Shown: in pieces, positions 34,162 through 46,164 of the stretch
How positions within the stretch are numbered: the first letter of the stretch is position 1
Layout of the letters: every line of letters starts with the position of its first letter
Notes under the pieces: generated by a model
Database searches by the model: none
Seen by the model: only the letters and a program-made list of their open reading frames with translations
Told to the model about the DNA's origin: nothing
Program-made: the position numbers and the translations under genes
From: Chrysopilus asiliformis
Lineage: Eukaryota; Arthropoda; Insecta; Diptera; Rhagionidae
Reading direction: 5' to 3'
Assembly: GCA_964034945.1 (NCBI GenBank)
Contig: OZ035961.1
Span: 31,770,184-31,834,183 of the forward strand
Length of the DNA: 64,000 nucleotides

Positions 34162-34404
34162 ACCAATCGGTTCAGTAGTTTCCCCGCGAAAGAGTAACAT
34201 AGCGCAAAAACTAAGTTTCGAAATCGATTTACCCCCTTCCCTTACTGCCCCCACCCCTCGCGCTACTTTTCCGTATGCCTATGTTGGAACCAGAACTACC
34301 ACAGACACTCATGCCAAATTTCAAGTCAATCGGTTCAGCCGTTTTTGTGTGAAAGAGGAACAGACAGACAGACACCAACTCATTTTTATATATTAGTATG
34401 ATTT
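34162..34404 (+). repeat. LINE-tail-like repeat R1, copy 3
   Basis: Starts inside the second unit (CCAATCGGTTCAGTAGTTTC) and runs through GAACAGACAGACAGACACCA to TATATTAGTATGATTT. Being 5'-truncated with an intact 3' end fits target-primed retrotransposition. It gives the uninterrupted tail used to recognise the mariner insertion at 11570. Confidence 0.7.
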
Positions 34405-37400
34405 CTAAGAATTTTCGTGCATTTGGCTATCGGTCTGTCTGTTATACATATCTTAAATGACTCGAAAACGCGTCGACATAGCGCTTGAATTTTTTTGTAA
34501 ATTAGTTTTACGAAAATCGTAGTTTTCTATCAACTTTCGGAAAAGTAACGTTAGTTATAATCAGTACCTACCAGCCAAATATAGTTTTTGAAAATTTCTC
34601 GAAAACTATACGCTTTTGGGAAGAAATGAATATAACAGAATTTAAAGGATATAACATTTCCTGCATTTCATGCTTTATCGATTTTTACATATCTCTAACG
34701 GTTCTCAAGATATTCAAAAAAAAAACTCGAAATTTTCTCGGAAATTCGACGATCAAATCTTATTCATCAAACATCGCAAGTGCTGTATTTAATTTAACAG
34801 ACAAGCCCATGTACGCTCGTAAAAAATTCAAAAAAAGCCAATTTATGCTCTTAATTATATTGTTATAAATTGTATAAAAAAACCAAATATTTTTTCCTGT
34901 AGAAAACTTAAACAATTTAAAAGTTTTTTAATCTGAAAATGCAGCATCGTAGTGGGGTATAGAGTGGTACTCCAGTCATGCACACAAAGCAAATTCACCT
35001 CGGGCGGGATTCGACAACAGTTTCACGTTTCAGCCAACGTAAATTTTCATCGGAAAACTTTTACCAGCAATTAACAAAGCAGTGAAAAACTTTGCAGTAA
35101 CAAATAAAAACGTAAAAAAGACGTACGTGAAGTCATTTACTGATTTTTGTACGTGCTACATACGATCCATAAATCGCTTTTGCCCAGATCCGCCCACTCA
35201 AGTTTTATGGGTGCCAATTTTTTTCATTTTCCATCAAAATAAGAATGTTTTCATGTGCCAATAGGAGTAGCTATGTAGAAAAATACTTGAAAAAAACTAT
35301 CACGCGGTAAATAACCGTCAATCCACCTTAATTACCTGATAATGAACCAGAATAGAAACTTTTTCTTCTTTTATTGCTGCATGGCTTCTAAGTGCATTCA
35401 GCTTTAAATGAAAATAGACTAATCAATAAATTGATTAATCGATTTTTCATTCGCTGCAAGTAAAATGTTGCTGGTTTTTTTTTAATTTCTACATATTAGA
35501 CCAGAATTTTTGGACAGAAGGATGAATAACACAATTGATAGAGAAATACACTAATAAATTACTGAAAAACGAAACTCGCTTTTAGTCAAAACATTTTCAT
35601 TATCATACTTTTAATTTTATTGAAATTTGTATAGAGCCACTTGATCCTCATATAACTAATTTTATTAGTATCACAATAATGGCTTTCAAGTTGTTTTATT
35701 TCAACAAAATGGTTTTTCAAATATGTATAGGACCTCTTAGTTTCTTTTTCAACTAGGCTTCAAGCACTTTTATTAATTAAAACTTTCTAACCAAAAAATT
35801 TTGTAGTGTGGTCGAACTTTCAATTGAGTTTTGATTTTTACCCCCATTCCTGGTCGGGAATTGAATTTTCCAAGTTTTAAGTGGCTTCCAAAGGGTGGCT
35901 CAACGTTCACATAAATTAAATAATCAATAACATGTAAAGTTTATTTATACAATCAAAGTTCTAGATATTGGTAAATGTTAATATGAAAACCATAATTGAA
36001 CCAATATCTATTGAATACAGATTTTTGAAACAAACATTGAAATAACTTTTTGCTTGACTGTTTATACATTTTCTACTTGACTTTCGTGAATTAATTTCGT
36101 AATTCGAAATTCACTTGCCATACTTGAAATATCTGTAGTTGTTTTTTATGTTTTGGTGTTGCCCGGGGGATCAATATGCATGTATCATATTTTTTTGTGC
36201 GAAGAAACTCGGAGATTTGAAGGTTTTGCATATCAAATTTTCAGTTTTCCGAAAGAGGGTTTTTAATTAGCTGTCTTCAATCGAAGTGTTTAAAAGAGCT
36301 ATAATTTTCCTAAGACCCCAAAAAACTATTCGTCGGGAATCAGAAATTTGCACGAGTTTGAAAACTGCTAAAAACATTTGTATGAATCCTTAAAAAATTC
36401 CATAAATCAAAATAGGTATATATGTATCGAAAAAGCATTTTGTAAAATTTTCATGTATTGAAAGTGTTACAAAATATTAGTGGTTTTGACGTGTCTAATA
36501 TTGATAGTGATTGCAATTTGATCAATGATAGTGATTGCAATTTGATCAATGATAGTGATTGCAATTTGAAAAGGACTGAAGAAAATCCTCATAGAAAGGA
36601 TTGATAGTAAGTTATACAAAGCTATAATCTTTATCCGAAGAATGTGGAAATTAACAGCATAAATTTAAATCGATCAAATTCATGCACAAATGCTACAACA
36701 TTGTTATTTTACATCGTCAAAATTCACAATTTCAATGTTCTTTACATTTCAATTGAATGTATTTCTTTGGTAAAAAGGATTTTTCACTGGCACGGAATTG
36801 CAATCAATCAATCATACGATGCCAAAAACAATATGGAACCGAAATGCATTTTTTTACTTTAAAAGAGCTTTGTTTAAGATTGATGATATGTTTACATTTC
36901 CATATATGCAGGAGTTTCAGTGGTTTTACAGAATCGAATGGAAAACTTTTATCCTTTTACCCGAAACTACATGCACATTGAAACGAACTTTGTGTTCGTT
37001 GAAATTTAAAAAAGAGAAGAACACGACGGTAAAGCAAAAGTTTATTCAAAGATTAGGAATGAATAGTTGTGTGTTGTACTGGTATTGCATTTGTATGTAG
37101 ATGTAAGACTTTAATTCTTATTGATTATTGATTGGTTAAGAATGGTACGAAACTAATAATTTGCAAATAAATAATAATTTTACTTTGCTCAAAGATATTT
37201 CGATAGATTTAACGTAGGTAGTTGGCATGTTTAGTTGGTAGTTTTGCTTTAATTTGTTGGTAGTTTTGCTTTAATGATTTACAAACTATTTTCATATTGA
37301 AGGAAATGTTGCAACATAAAATTTGTATGAAGTAATATTAGTTAACAAAATTGGGGTCACATTTTGTTATGTCTACGAAGCTAATAAAAAATCCGTAATG

Positions 37401-37535
37401 TTCGGATGTGTTTTGGAGTAGAAAACAAATTTTTGTCTTGATAAGTTTTTTTTAGAACAAAATTTTTCCTTGGAAAAAGGGAGTGAGATAAACTTTTTCC
37501 ATAAAAACATCTGATAGGACTAGTACTATACTTTC
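34405..37535. other. gene-free AT-rich stretch
   Basis: Apart from the tandem repeat at 36502 and a doubled GTTGGTAGTTTTGCTTTAAT at 37238-37275, nothing is recognised. Overlapping small frames near 36650-37100 have no domain. Confidence 0.4.
36502..36569. repeat. 24-bp tandem repeat, 2.8 units
   Basis: TGATAGTGATTGCAATTTGA followed by TCAA repeats exactly at 36502, 36526 and (partial) 36550. Perfect identity implies recent expansion. Confidence 0.9.
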
Positions 37536-37539
37536 TTAA

Positions 37540-38219
37540 GCTTGGTTGGTTGGTTTGATTGTAGGAGGGGGGCTCGCAAGGGTACCCCACGGACGCAGGC
37601 CTCAAATTGGACCCATTGTACATCTCCGATGTCCCTCGCTGGAGCAGATTGAGCTCAAGTTCGGTTGTTCAGCCATCCCGACAGTGCTATATATTTCCGA
37701 ATCGGCTCCCAGCCCTGAGTTCCTGCCTCATGGAGTTTCTCTAGAAAGGGATGGCTGAAGCATTTGACGCGGGTACGGGTTAAGGCTGGACAGTGACAGA
37801 AGTAATGCTCCACGGTTCCCTGCTCTTCTCCGCAGCCCCTGCATTGTGGATTATCCACCAGCCTCATCTTGAAGGCGTGATCCTTCAGGAGGGAGTTAGA
37901 ATCCAAGTCGGTAGACGAAGGGGATTCCGTTCCAGATTTAAGAGGATCTTAGTAAGGTTTGCGTTTAAGCCACCCTATAATTCCTTTGTATAGTGCCGAT
38001 CTGGCTCCTGGACCAAAGTTGTTGGTTCTCCTGATCCACCCACTGCTTAAGTTGCAGTTTGAGGGTTTGAATCGGGAACCCAACAGTAATGGGTTGACTG
38101 TCCATACATGTAGCCTTACGAGCAAGTTCATCTGCCTTCTCATTTCCAGGAATATTACTATGCCCAGGAACCCAGACGATTTTAAGGTGGTTGGTTTCAG
38201 AGAGTCTCTTTAGGTCTTA
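37540..38219 (-). pseudogene. non-LTR retrotransposon 3' end: RNase H and zinc-knuckle remnant
   Basis: On the minus strand one frame from about 38216 reads LKRLSETNHLKIVWVPGHSN then IPGNEKADELARKAT, the C-terminal motif of a retroelement RNase H domain, and stops at 37965. A shifted frame (37906-37655) gives RLVDNPQCRGCGEEQGTVEH then YFCHCPAL, a CCHC knuckle as at the end of ORF2 in RNase-H-bearing LINEs (I/LOA/R1-type clades). A non-coding tail follows. The polymerase and endonuclease are absent: a 5'-truncated, frameshifted copy. The exact clade cannot be decided by eye. Confidence 0.85.
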
Positions 38220-38224
38220 AGTTT

Positions 38225-39475
38225 CACAAATGCAAAAAAATTACAGTTTTCGACATCTCTATATTTTAAGAACTGGAATAGGTATTGATTTTGATGAAAA
38301 GAATTTTATAATTTTAATCCTGGTTTACTTAAAAAAAGCCAAAAAAAATTTTTACAATAAAAATTTTAATAAAACTAATCCAATTCTAGGTATATGCGAT
38401 GATAAGTCGAGTAACCGGTAGAAAAATCTTATTGTTTTGATTATCTTCCATATAAATTATGTACACGTGCTAGGATACTGTTCACCAAAAATATCGTAAT
38501 GGAAAATCTACTGTGAAAATCTGCTTGATGAAGCATTTCAGAGGTATTTTTCATAAATATAATCTGGCTGGCGCACGTACACAACCATACAAAGAAAATT
38601 TAACGAGGTAACTGCCCATTTACCGGTAATTTAGTTTCATCATTTTGTTGATTAGATCTAATGATGACGCACCTTTCGTGGTCCAGATCGTATTCCGGGT
38701 TCAATTATACCATGCCATATAGATAATTTTAACGAGTTTAATTGGAGATGAAATTTAGCGCAGAGTATTTTATGTAATTTAATGATTCTATCTATTACGC
38801 TGTGACATCTATATGCATTTTTATTCTCTTAAAAATATTTCCATCGTACTGAAATTATGAATTTTCCTCCTTATCGCTTCAAAACTTTATACTATTTACA
38901 AGCACTTCAGTCTAAATGAATGTTTTGTGTCCATGAGGACACCTAAAACTCCATTTATGAAACCCAGCAAACGACGACGAAAGCATTTTCTTGATTAAAT
39001 GCACATCTTTTCAGCATAACAAGGTCAACAATCCAACATTATAGAGTGCTGTGCGGTAAATGGAGATATTATGTTGCTATAAACTGTCTAGTCATATCTA
39101 ACTTCGTATCTTCCATTTTAAAGATATGAATCGAATGAAAAGATGCTTTTAAAAAGTTTCTTTCTAATTTTTATTATTATTAAGAAGTTTTAGTCGTCAG
39201 TTTATTGAAACGAACATAATTGAGAACGAGCATAATAACATTCTTATTATGAAACTGAAAAGCGTTCAAATTAAATATTTTTAGGTTTTAAGGACAGGAT
39301 TTTTTAAACAGCGCGACTTTGTCTATTTTAAATAGAAAAATTGATTATTCTTATAAAAAAATATTGCTTTTGGATTGAAATTTTCCACATCCATAACAAT
39401 AGCATTGTGTGCCTGCTGCCCGTTTTTATGTTGGCTTAACACTAGATTGCCCAAGCAAGTCATTTTGACTGCTTT
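38225..39475. other. gene-free AT-rich stretch
   Basis: I recognise no gene or repeat here. Confidence 0.4.
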
Positions 39476-39484
39476 TTAATTTCA

Positions 39485-39605
39485 ATCACGGGAAAGGTGG
39501 AGGAGGACCTACCCCTGCCCCTCCTTCTCCCCCAACCAACTTCCACTTTCACCTAAAACCTTCCCCTTCCCCCCTCCCACTCCGAACCCCTTCCCGATCC
39601 TGTCG
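39485..39605. repeat. pyrimidine-rich, C-rich strand-asymmetric block
   Basis: A run dominated by CCCCTCC/CCTTCCCC words (for example TTCCCCTTCCCCCCTCCCAC), very unlike the AT-rich surroundings; the minus strand is a polypurine tract. Confidence 0.6.
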
Positions 39606-39764
39606 TTTTGAGGCAAATTAACTTTTCAGCAATCAGCGTTTAAAACAAATAATTACAAAAAGTTTAAATCTTAATTGAAAATTATTAGTTTTTTTTTTAA
39701 CTTTTTTTTTTGAAATTTTACATTCATTGTACATTTTTTAAATTTTTTTTTGTTTTTTGATTTT

Positions 39765-39965
39765 TAATCAAAAATTTAATTGCAAAAAATTTAATTGATT
39801 GAAAAATTTAATTGCAATTGATTTAATCGTATTCTGCAATTAACGTAAATTAATTGCAGTTAATTTAATTGCAAATCTGCAATTAAATTTAATTGCAATT
39901 AAATTAATTGCAATTAAATTTTCAATCAATTGATTAGTCAATTGAAAATTTAATTGATTGATGCC
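39765..39965. repeat. self-complementary AATTGCAATTAA array
   Basis: Irregular repeats of TTAATTGCAATTAA and AATTGATT words make the 200-bp block largely its own reverse complement, able to form several alternative hairpins. It ends at TGATTGATGCCCAACACTGG. Confidence 0.65.
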
Positions 39966-39969
39966 CAAC

Positions 39970-40680
39970 ACTGGATATGACATACCACATCACAGCAACG
40001 AAGAGCTAAATTTCTTAAATACTACTTGAGCTACAGTAATAAAATTTCACACACATGTTTGGTCATTCAACGGGTCTATTTTGTCAAAGGTGAAACTCCT
40101 TTGACCAGAAGTGTTCAAAATGGCGGCTTTTTAATCATTCGTTTCTGTGATGGGGTCTGTCATATCCCACTACGCCAATGAAGGGTTAAGAACATCGCAG
40201 ACAAGGAGAATGGAGACAAGGACATTTTTAGGTTACCGTCGTCGTTGCTTAATGTCCTTTTAAAATATGCAGTATTTTTATAGCGGACAACAACATTTTC
40301 CAGTTTATTTACTTTAAAACATAAACTTTTATTTGACTACCAAAAAACGTTTGACTACCAAATAAACTTTTATTTGACTACCAAAAAATTAGAGAATCTA
40401 TGAAAAATTAGAGAGTAGTACTTGCACAATATAGGAGTTCTTAATGGATTTTTTTAAACTCAAATGTAAAAAAAATGTTTTTTTTACATTTCGAAAAAAA
40501 ATGTTTACTTTTTAGATAAAAAGATAAAAATTTCAAGTGCGACTTTTTTGTGGCTGGCTGTACTTTTTCACAGCTCTACCCAACAAAAAATCTACAACCG
40601 ATCTTGTTTTTTTTCCTTTCGTGCCATGATATACTTAGATTTTAGTATTAAATATTTTCTCTACTAAGATAGAACTAACC
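39970..40680. other. low-copy stretch with short duplications
   Basis: CATACCACATCACAGCAACG and CATATCCCACTACGCCAATG (about 39980 and 40160) are diverged direct repeats ~185 bp apart. TTTGACTACCAAA occurs three times at 40333-40387. No gene seen. Confidence 0.4.
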
Positions 40681-40705
40681 CACTGTTACGCACTAGGGGA
40701 TTTGC

Positions 40706-41042
40706 TATATAGCTCACTCGAATGTACTTTGAATCGCATATCGAAGTTGGCTACTAGTATTCAGAGTAGTGATGGCTGGTCCAATGTGTCAAACACGAAT
40801 TGCTAAACGGGTGAGTGTTTATAGTTAATTATTCTGTAGTGTTAGATTAGATTAGATTATTATTATTGTTGTGTTTTGGGGATGATCCGAGAAGGGTAGT
40901 ATTGGGTGGTTGAGTTTGTTTTCCGTCTGTCGTATTATTATGTTGCTGGACAAGATGGCGAATCAGGGAAGGTGAACGTGTGTCGTTTGCTTGTTCGCGT
41001 GTGTCGCTGACTACCCTGTCATCTGGGGTCCGAAAGGAATAA
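40706..41042 (+). other. possible first exon or LTR: TATA, ATG, splice donor, AATAAA
   Basis: TATATAG at 40706-40712 is followed by an ATG at 40772 that opens 13 codons (MAGPMCQTRIAKR) ending exactly at a strong donor GTGAGT (40811-40816). AATAAA lies at about 41038. The block 40680-41100 is more GC-balanced than its surroundings. Either a host first coding exon, or a solo LTR (TGTTACGC at 40684 resembles an LTR start; TATA and poly(A) signals suit an LTR). I could not find a matching LTR end, target duplication or second LTR. Confidence 0.2.
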
Positions 41043-41106
41043 AAGCACGTTCGTCGTGTACTTTTGGTCCGTCCGAGTTAAAGGGAGGGTAACTGTAAGC
41101 ACTCAC

Positions 41107-41394
41107 TACACTCAGAAAAATGTCCAGGTCAACTTTTTGTCAGGTTAACTCTGACCGCTAGCTGGCTGACAGAGGTTTCCATTACATGACATTACATCCT
41201 CGAAATGCCTATCTAAGGTCAACTCGTGCAGCTCCCAAGGCCCTACTTCACCTGCTCGTGGCTTAATTTCAGAATTTCTCCGGTCACAGGTCAACACAAG
41301 TTTTACTTTCCCTCATGCAGGCGAACGCGCGCCTGCCCGAGGCCAATTACGCCGTATGTAGGTCGTCGAGTTAGCCTCAATTTTTCTGAGTGTA
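41107..41394. mobile_element. CACTCAGAAAAATG MITE (R4), copy 3, rearranged
   Basis: Ends and outer parts match copies 1 and 2. Internally, after the left stem arm GGTTAACTCTGACC, the loop reads GCTAGCTGGCT, the reverse complement of the loop end in the other copies, then GACAGAGGTTTCC in the original direction and a ~25-bp stretch absent elsewhere (ATTACATGACATTACATCCT); the right arm is lost. The arrangement fits an inversion or template switch at the stem-loop. Confidence 0.85.
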
Positions 41395-41399
41395 AGTCT

Positions 41400-43295
41400 T
41401 ATAGACTTACGTGTTGTTTTCTGTTTATTTACTGGAGTGAATCGGCCCGGCACACGACATCGGAAACTACATCTTTACCCTCAAAAGTATTCATCTTGCG
41501 CTCCAAGATTTTGTCATCCTAGCACCACTAATTTGGTACGATAAAAGTTTCTAAGAATTAAGTATAACGAAGAATCGCAATATTTGTTGTCGGTTTTCGT
41601 TACGTTTTTCGTTATTGTAAGGGAATTAAATTTCTATATTGTTATAATTTAATTTTCAAGAAAAAAAAACGGAAAATTATTTCGTTATTGAGTTACGATG
41701 CGTTAACGATAATGTTTTGCATCCCTGGTTTCAATAAAAATATTGACGATTTTAGCGGTTGAAATTCACATAAATACATCCTGATGTCCTGCTGTCCTGC
41801 TGTCCTGCTAAAATAAATTTAAATTATTTTGATGATTTTTTTTGCTAAAGATGAAAAATTGCTATTTTGTAGAACTTATTTGCAATGGGATTTTTTTTCA
41901 AAGCTGCATATTTTTTTGTGAGAACTTATTTTTGTGAACCACCTTCAATTTGCATGAAAAAGTAATCCTTTTGGAAAACATCAACTTTAAGGATCTATCA
42001 AGTGATGTGTGAGTACGCTTCGATTTTCTGAAATTAGGGCATTTTTTCTAGTGATGGCCTTCTCATGGATCATTGTGCAAATATGCAATTTTACTCTCAT
42101 ATACACATTCACAGATCCTCCATCATCACAAAACACATAAACGGATGTGCACTTTTACATTGAAAGTTTTTTGGCTCTAAGGTTTATTCTTCTATTATGA
42201 TGGCGAATGTTTTTGGCAAAGTGCCAATTTTAGATGCCATTCGAAACTGCAAAGTTTCTCATATAGTTATATAGACACGAAATTATCGTATCGACATTTG
42301 CCCAAATTGGCTTCGTTTCAATGAGAAAAAAAATCAATAAATATCACGGCTGTGTTGGTTGTATTGGCAGCCGTGATTCGTTAAATTTTACAAAAAAAAA
42401 GCTAAACTATGAACATTGTTCACCCACCCACCCGGTTTTAATTAAATAATGCTCAATAAATTCAAAAAAGTTGAACAAAAACATTGAAAAGTTGCCCAAA
42501 TAATGTGAAATATGCACTGAAAACAATCTACTCTGATATTTGTTAATGCTGATAATCCATTTGCTGTACATTCATGGGGAATTCACATTTTAGTAGTAAT
42601 TTGTGACATTGGGAGATATTTTGGAAACTACAAAATGGATTTTAATGTTTCAAATCGAAAGCGGAATGGATTTTTTATTTTATTTTTCAATTGAATTGAA
42701 AACTTTTACAAGTCGAATAAATGTTTTTATATGTTGACCCAGTTTCAAAACTTTCGGTAAAAATATCGTTGTAAATAACATTGTAAGAAAAGGAAATTAT
42801 CAAGTGTTTTACCAGAATGTACCAGGATGTGAAAATTATTGTAAAAATCAGTTAGTAACTGTAAGAGAATTTATTCGGGTATAAAAATACAGATAATAGT
42901 ATTATCTACAAATAAAAGTGACATTGAATTAAAATTTATCTCATCTTCCGAATTACAGTTCAGAACTTTTTTTTTCTCCCGCCACCACCTTTTTAAAAAT
43001 GTGTAGTAAATAAAATTTGGGCCCCCTTCTTTGACCATGTATGGCCGATAGTAATTTTTTTCCGAACAATGCGCCGCAGGTGAATTTTTTTATAAAAATA
43101 AAATGATGCAGGGTAAAATACTTCAAAAAAATTGGGCCTCAGGTAAAAATCTTCATCGATAAAAATAAAACATAACCTTAAACAACTTATGCTCATTCGT
43201 GTTTTAGAACATTCGGACTTTTCTAATATTATAAAAAAAACGATTTTATTAAAATTTTTATAGGTCTAACTGCCATCCCCTAAAATGTTCGCCAA
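41400..43295. other. gene-free AT-rich stretch
   Basis: TGTCCTGC repeats three times at 41784-41808. A 10-bp stem ATCACGGCTG/CAGCCGTGAT lies at 42346-42375. Otherwise nothing recognised. Confidence 0.4.
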
Positions 43296-43299
43296 CCAA

Positions 43300-43319
43300 C
43301 CCCCCCCCCCCCCCCCCCC
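43300..43319. repeat. poly(C) run, 20 bp
   Basis: Twenty uninterrupted C followed by a C-rich stretch to about 43370. The minus strand is a G-run with quadruplex potential. A GTCGTGGTCTACCGGTTAGG just downstream (43376) faintly recalls a tRNA D-arm but has no B-box partner. Confidence 0.9.
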
Positions 43320-43389
43320 ACAACTCTCTTCTTACGCCCACCCCCTCCCACTCCTTTCACACTACTCTACAGGGGGTCGTGGTCTACCG

Positions 43390-44900
43390 GTTAGGAAACA
43401 GTGCAATAAATTATACATATTATAAACACTTTAAAATTTTCCAGTTTAAACGATATGTGAACAAATTTTTACAAAATTTATTGGCTTTTCTTCAAGTTTA
43501 AATTGTAAAAATTTAAATTTCTTGAATTATTTTGCGGTTTTTGGTTTGAATTCGATTTTTCTAACCATTATTTTTTATATTGTCATAAACGGGAGGACTT
43601 TTGCCGGGTCCTCAATCAAGAGTTTTGACGTATTTGCTCGATTATCCTTCTTTTTTCCCATAATTATACAGCCTTACGCCGTCTTTTATAATCCTAATCG
43701 ATTTCTGAAATCCTCTAATCATCGTGTCTAATGGATGTAGGCATCACGCAAAAAAGCAATGAGAGCAACCATCAGCCATAGTCGTCCTTATATTAAGCTG
43801 AAGTTTTTCCATCACAGTTTTTTTTTCCGTTGCTGCTTCAGCTGCTGCTGGAAATAAAAATTTCTCTCTTGAAGCAATTTGCAGGGAAATGACGAACGGA
43901 ATGTCATTATTCGCATTCTTCAAGAGCCTATAGAGGAGTGTTAATGGCTTTTACTTTATTAAGGTTCTTATTGCAGATGCCTTCCGAAAGCAATCCTTAG
44001 CACCACTTAAGCCGCACATCCTACTCCTTCATTACGGAATTGTCCCCAGTTGGCGCCTTTATGTAGGACAAAAGAGAAAAATAATACCAACAGCATGAAA
44101 AAAAAAGTGTTGGAACGTAATCTCGAAACGAAGAAGTAGATTTTCAATTTAACCATTTATTCCAGAAACAATTTTCCACTCCCTTGGAATAATCTTAGCA
44201 GTAAGACTTGAAAAGACTTCCAATTCCATCACGGTTTTACTACGATTTTTTCTCTCGATATTGCGGTTTCTTTTCTAACTAACGAGAAGGTACTTGTGCT
44301 TTGTAAAATGCACCCTTCCCACAGGTGCTTAGACTGTATCCCATGTCCTTGTAGATGGAATCGAACCATTACCTAATGCATTTTATGTTCCAATATCAGC
44401 TTCAGAATTTAGTGGAACTCCAATTCGATTGGAATATTTCGTTGCTGGCTGAGGTGTACATGGATTAGAGTGAAAATGCTGAGCACCGTAAATTTGAAAA
44501 ATGTAATTTAGATCTGGGCTAAAGTTGTGTTAACAGTGTAAAACGTAATTCAAATTACAATGGAATTCAATTGAATTTGTCGGAATGGAATGCAGTTTAT
44601 TAAAAAACTTTTGGTTCTTCACATCGCTGGTATTTCGTTGAACTTTCAAACATGGATGGCATCGAAAAAGCGTATATCGAAAACTGTTGATGAGTTATTT
44701 AATTTTTAGATTTTTTTTTCTGGAAAATTTTACGAATTTGAAATTTTTGTATCTCTTGTGATTTTAGCAGACCATCGAATTTATGAAAATTAATTTAAAA
44801 ATGTCACGTTGATAAGATATTTTCGTATGTATTTTCGTATGTTATTATACAACCAAAAACAGTTGAAGTCCAATATCCACGTCTCTTGCATTACGTCCTA
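43390..44900. other. gene-free AT-rich stretch
   Basis: I see no supportable gene, RNA or transposon. Confidence 0.4.
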
Positions 44901-44903
44901 TAC

Positions 44904-45082
44904 TGACTTTCACGCAGAGAACAAAAAAAGAAAAAAAAATCTACTATTTTATAATGGGGAATTGTGACTATTGTGACTATTATTATTAATTCAGTTTCAA
45001 AAATACTGAATTTAACCACAAATACAACTAAGTATATATTTGTGGTGAAATTGAGTATTTAGTTAAATCTATTATAAAAATA
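44904..45082. mobile_element. CACGCAGAGAA-type TIR element (R9), copy 2, partial
   Basis: CACGCAGAGAACAAAA..ACTATTTTATAATGGGGAAT and GTGACTATT match the inner ends of copy 1. TTCAGTTTCAAAAATACTGAATTT-type arms follow. The right end is not clear; a DINE-related repeat begins at about 45085. Confidence 0.5.
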
Positions 45083-45084
45083 TC

Positions 45085-45162
45085 CGACAAAAGCTTTCGA
45101 TTTTCGCATGTTCGTCTTTCTATTTATCCGTGAACACCATAACTTTCGAAAGGATTGGGTTA
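45085..45162 (+). repeat. DINE-related repeat, left piece
   Basis: TTTTCGCATGTTCGTCTTTC and GTGAACACCATAACT match the microsatellite-side block of the 31.1-kb copy (there GTGAATACCATAACTAGAGA). It is cut at TTA by the MITE at 45163 and resumes at 45613 with GAGGCTTGACATTTTG. Confidence 0.55.
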
Positions 45163-45612
45163 TGCCGCGGTCACACGACGCTGTTTTGCAAGCCGCTGGC
45201 TGCTGTTGGTTAGTAGCGCTGGGAAGTAGCAACAGCAGCCAGCGTACTGAGAGGGTTCACACGATTTCTACTTTAGTAGCACTGGCAATTAGCAAAACAG
45301 TGGTTTGACATTTTAATCTGGGGGATTTTTTAAAGTAATAAACGTAACACACAAATTTAAATAAATAAACGTAAAATAACAAAACTTTACCACTTATCAG
45401 ACTTTTGACAGCTCAGTAACCATGCGACAGGGTCACGTGATCCCTAGTAGCGCTGGCAAAGTAGAACGGTCTCTACTTCACTAGCGCTGCTAAAATCATC
45501 ACGCTGCTGCTTGTAGTAGCAGCGCACTAGGGTTCACACGGTGCTGCTGACACGGCTGCTAACAGCCAAACAGCCACTAGCGCTGGCAAAACAGCGTCGT
45601 GTGACTGCCGCA
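45163..45612. mobile_element. 450-bp TTA-flanked MITE (PIF/Harbinger-type)
   Basis: TTA flanks both sides (45160-45162, 45613-45615). Ends TGCCGCGGTCACACGACGCT and, reversed, TGCGGCAGTCACACGACGCT share about 26 of 29 bp. The interior carries many AGTAGCGCTGG/CCAGCGCTACT words in both orientations, a strongly subrepetitive CpG-rich design. It interrupts a DINE-related repeat. Confidence 0.8.
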
Positions 45613-45615
45613 TTA

Positions 45616-46160
45616 GAGGCTTGACATTTTGTTCTGTTGCGTTTCTCAAAAATAGCAAGGCTGGTTTCTTGAACTGGCAAATTCAGATCATTCTTTCACC
45701 CCTCCCCCACAATGAAACAGTTTTTTGCACTTTCCTGGAAAACGGTTAGTGTTATCGAAAAGAATATATTAACAAAATGTGTTTAGAATAAGATTGTATA
45801 TAGCCTTTCCATACATCAAAATTCAACTGGACCATTGCTTCTCACCCCTCCCATACAAATGCAATAGTTTTGTGGTGTATCGTATTGAAAAATCTATGTA
45901 GACGAAATGTTTTTAGAATATGATTTCACATAATCGTTCCATATATCAAAATCCAATCGGAGCACTTTTTCTCCTGCCCACTTCTTTTTTTATTTTAAAT
46001 GGATTTTATAAAATAAACAATTTGTCTGTCCTGATATAGAGTATTTAACGATTGGCCCCTGGCAATTATTGTAAAGCCTTAGGAAAAAATAAATTTACCA
46101 ATTGGCCCCTGGTAGCTTTTCTTATGTTCTTTTATAAATTAACAGAACTTTTTGTAAAGC
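45616..46160 (+). repeat. tandemly built DINE relative, copy 2, right piece
   Basis: Follows the MITE with CTTGACATTTTG..CGTTTCTCAAAAATAGCAAGG and two units of AAAACGGTTAGTGTTATCGA..CATACATCAAAATTCAACTGG..CCCATACAAATG. Ends GATTGGCCCCTGGCAATTAT; a short duplicate of the end (AATTGGCCCCTGG, AAAGCCTTAGGAAAAA twice) extends to 46160. Confidence 0.6.
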
Positions 46161-46164
46161 CTTA

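Noticed and set aside
43376..43400. tRNA-like GGTCGTGGTCTACCGGTTAGG
   Set aside because: Resembles an A-box region only; no B-box, acceptor stem or T-arm follows.
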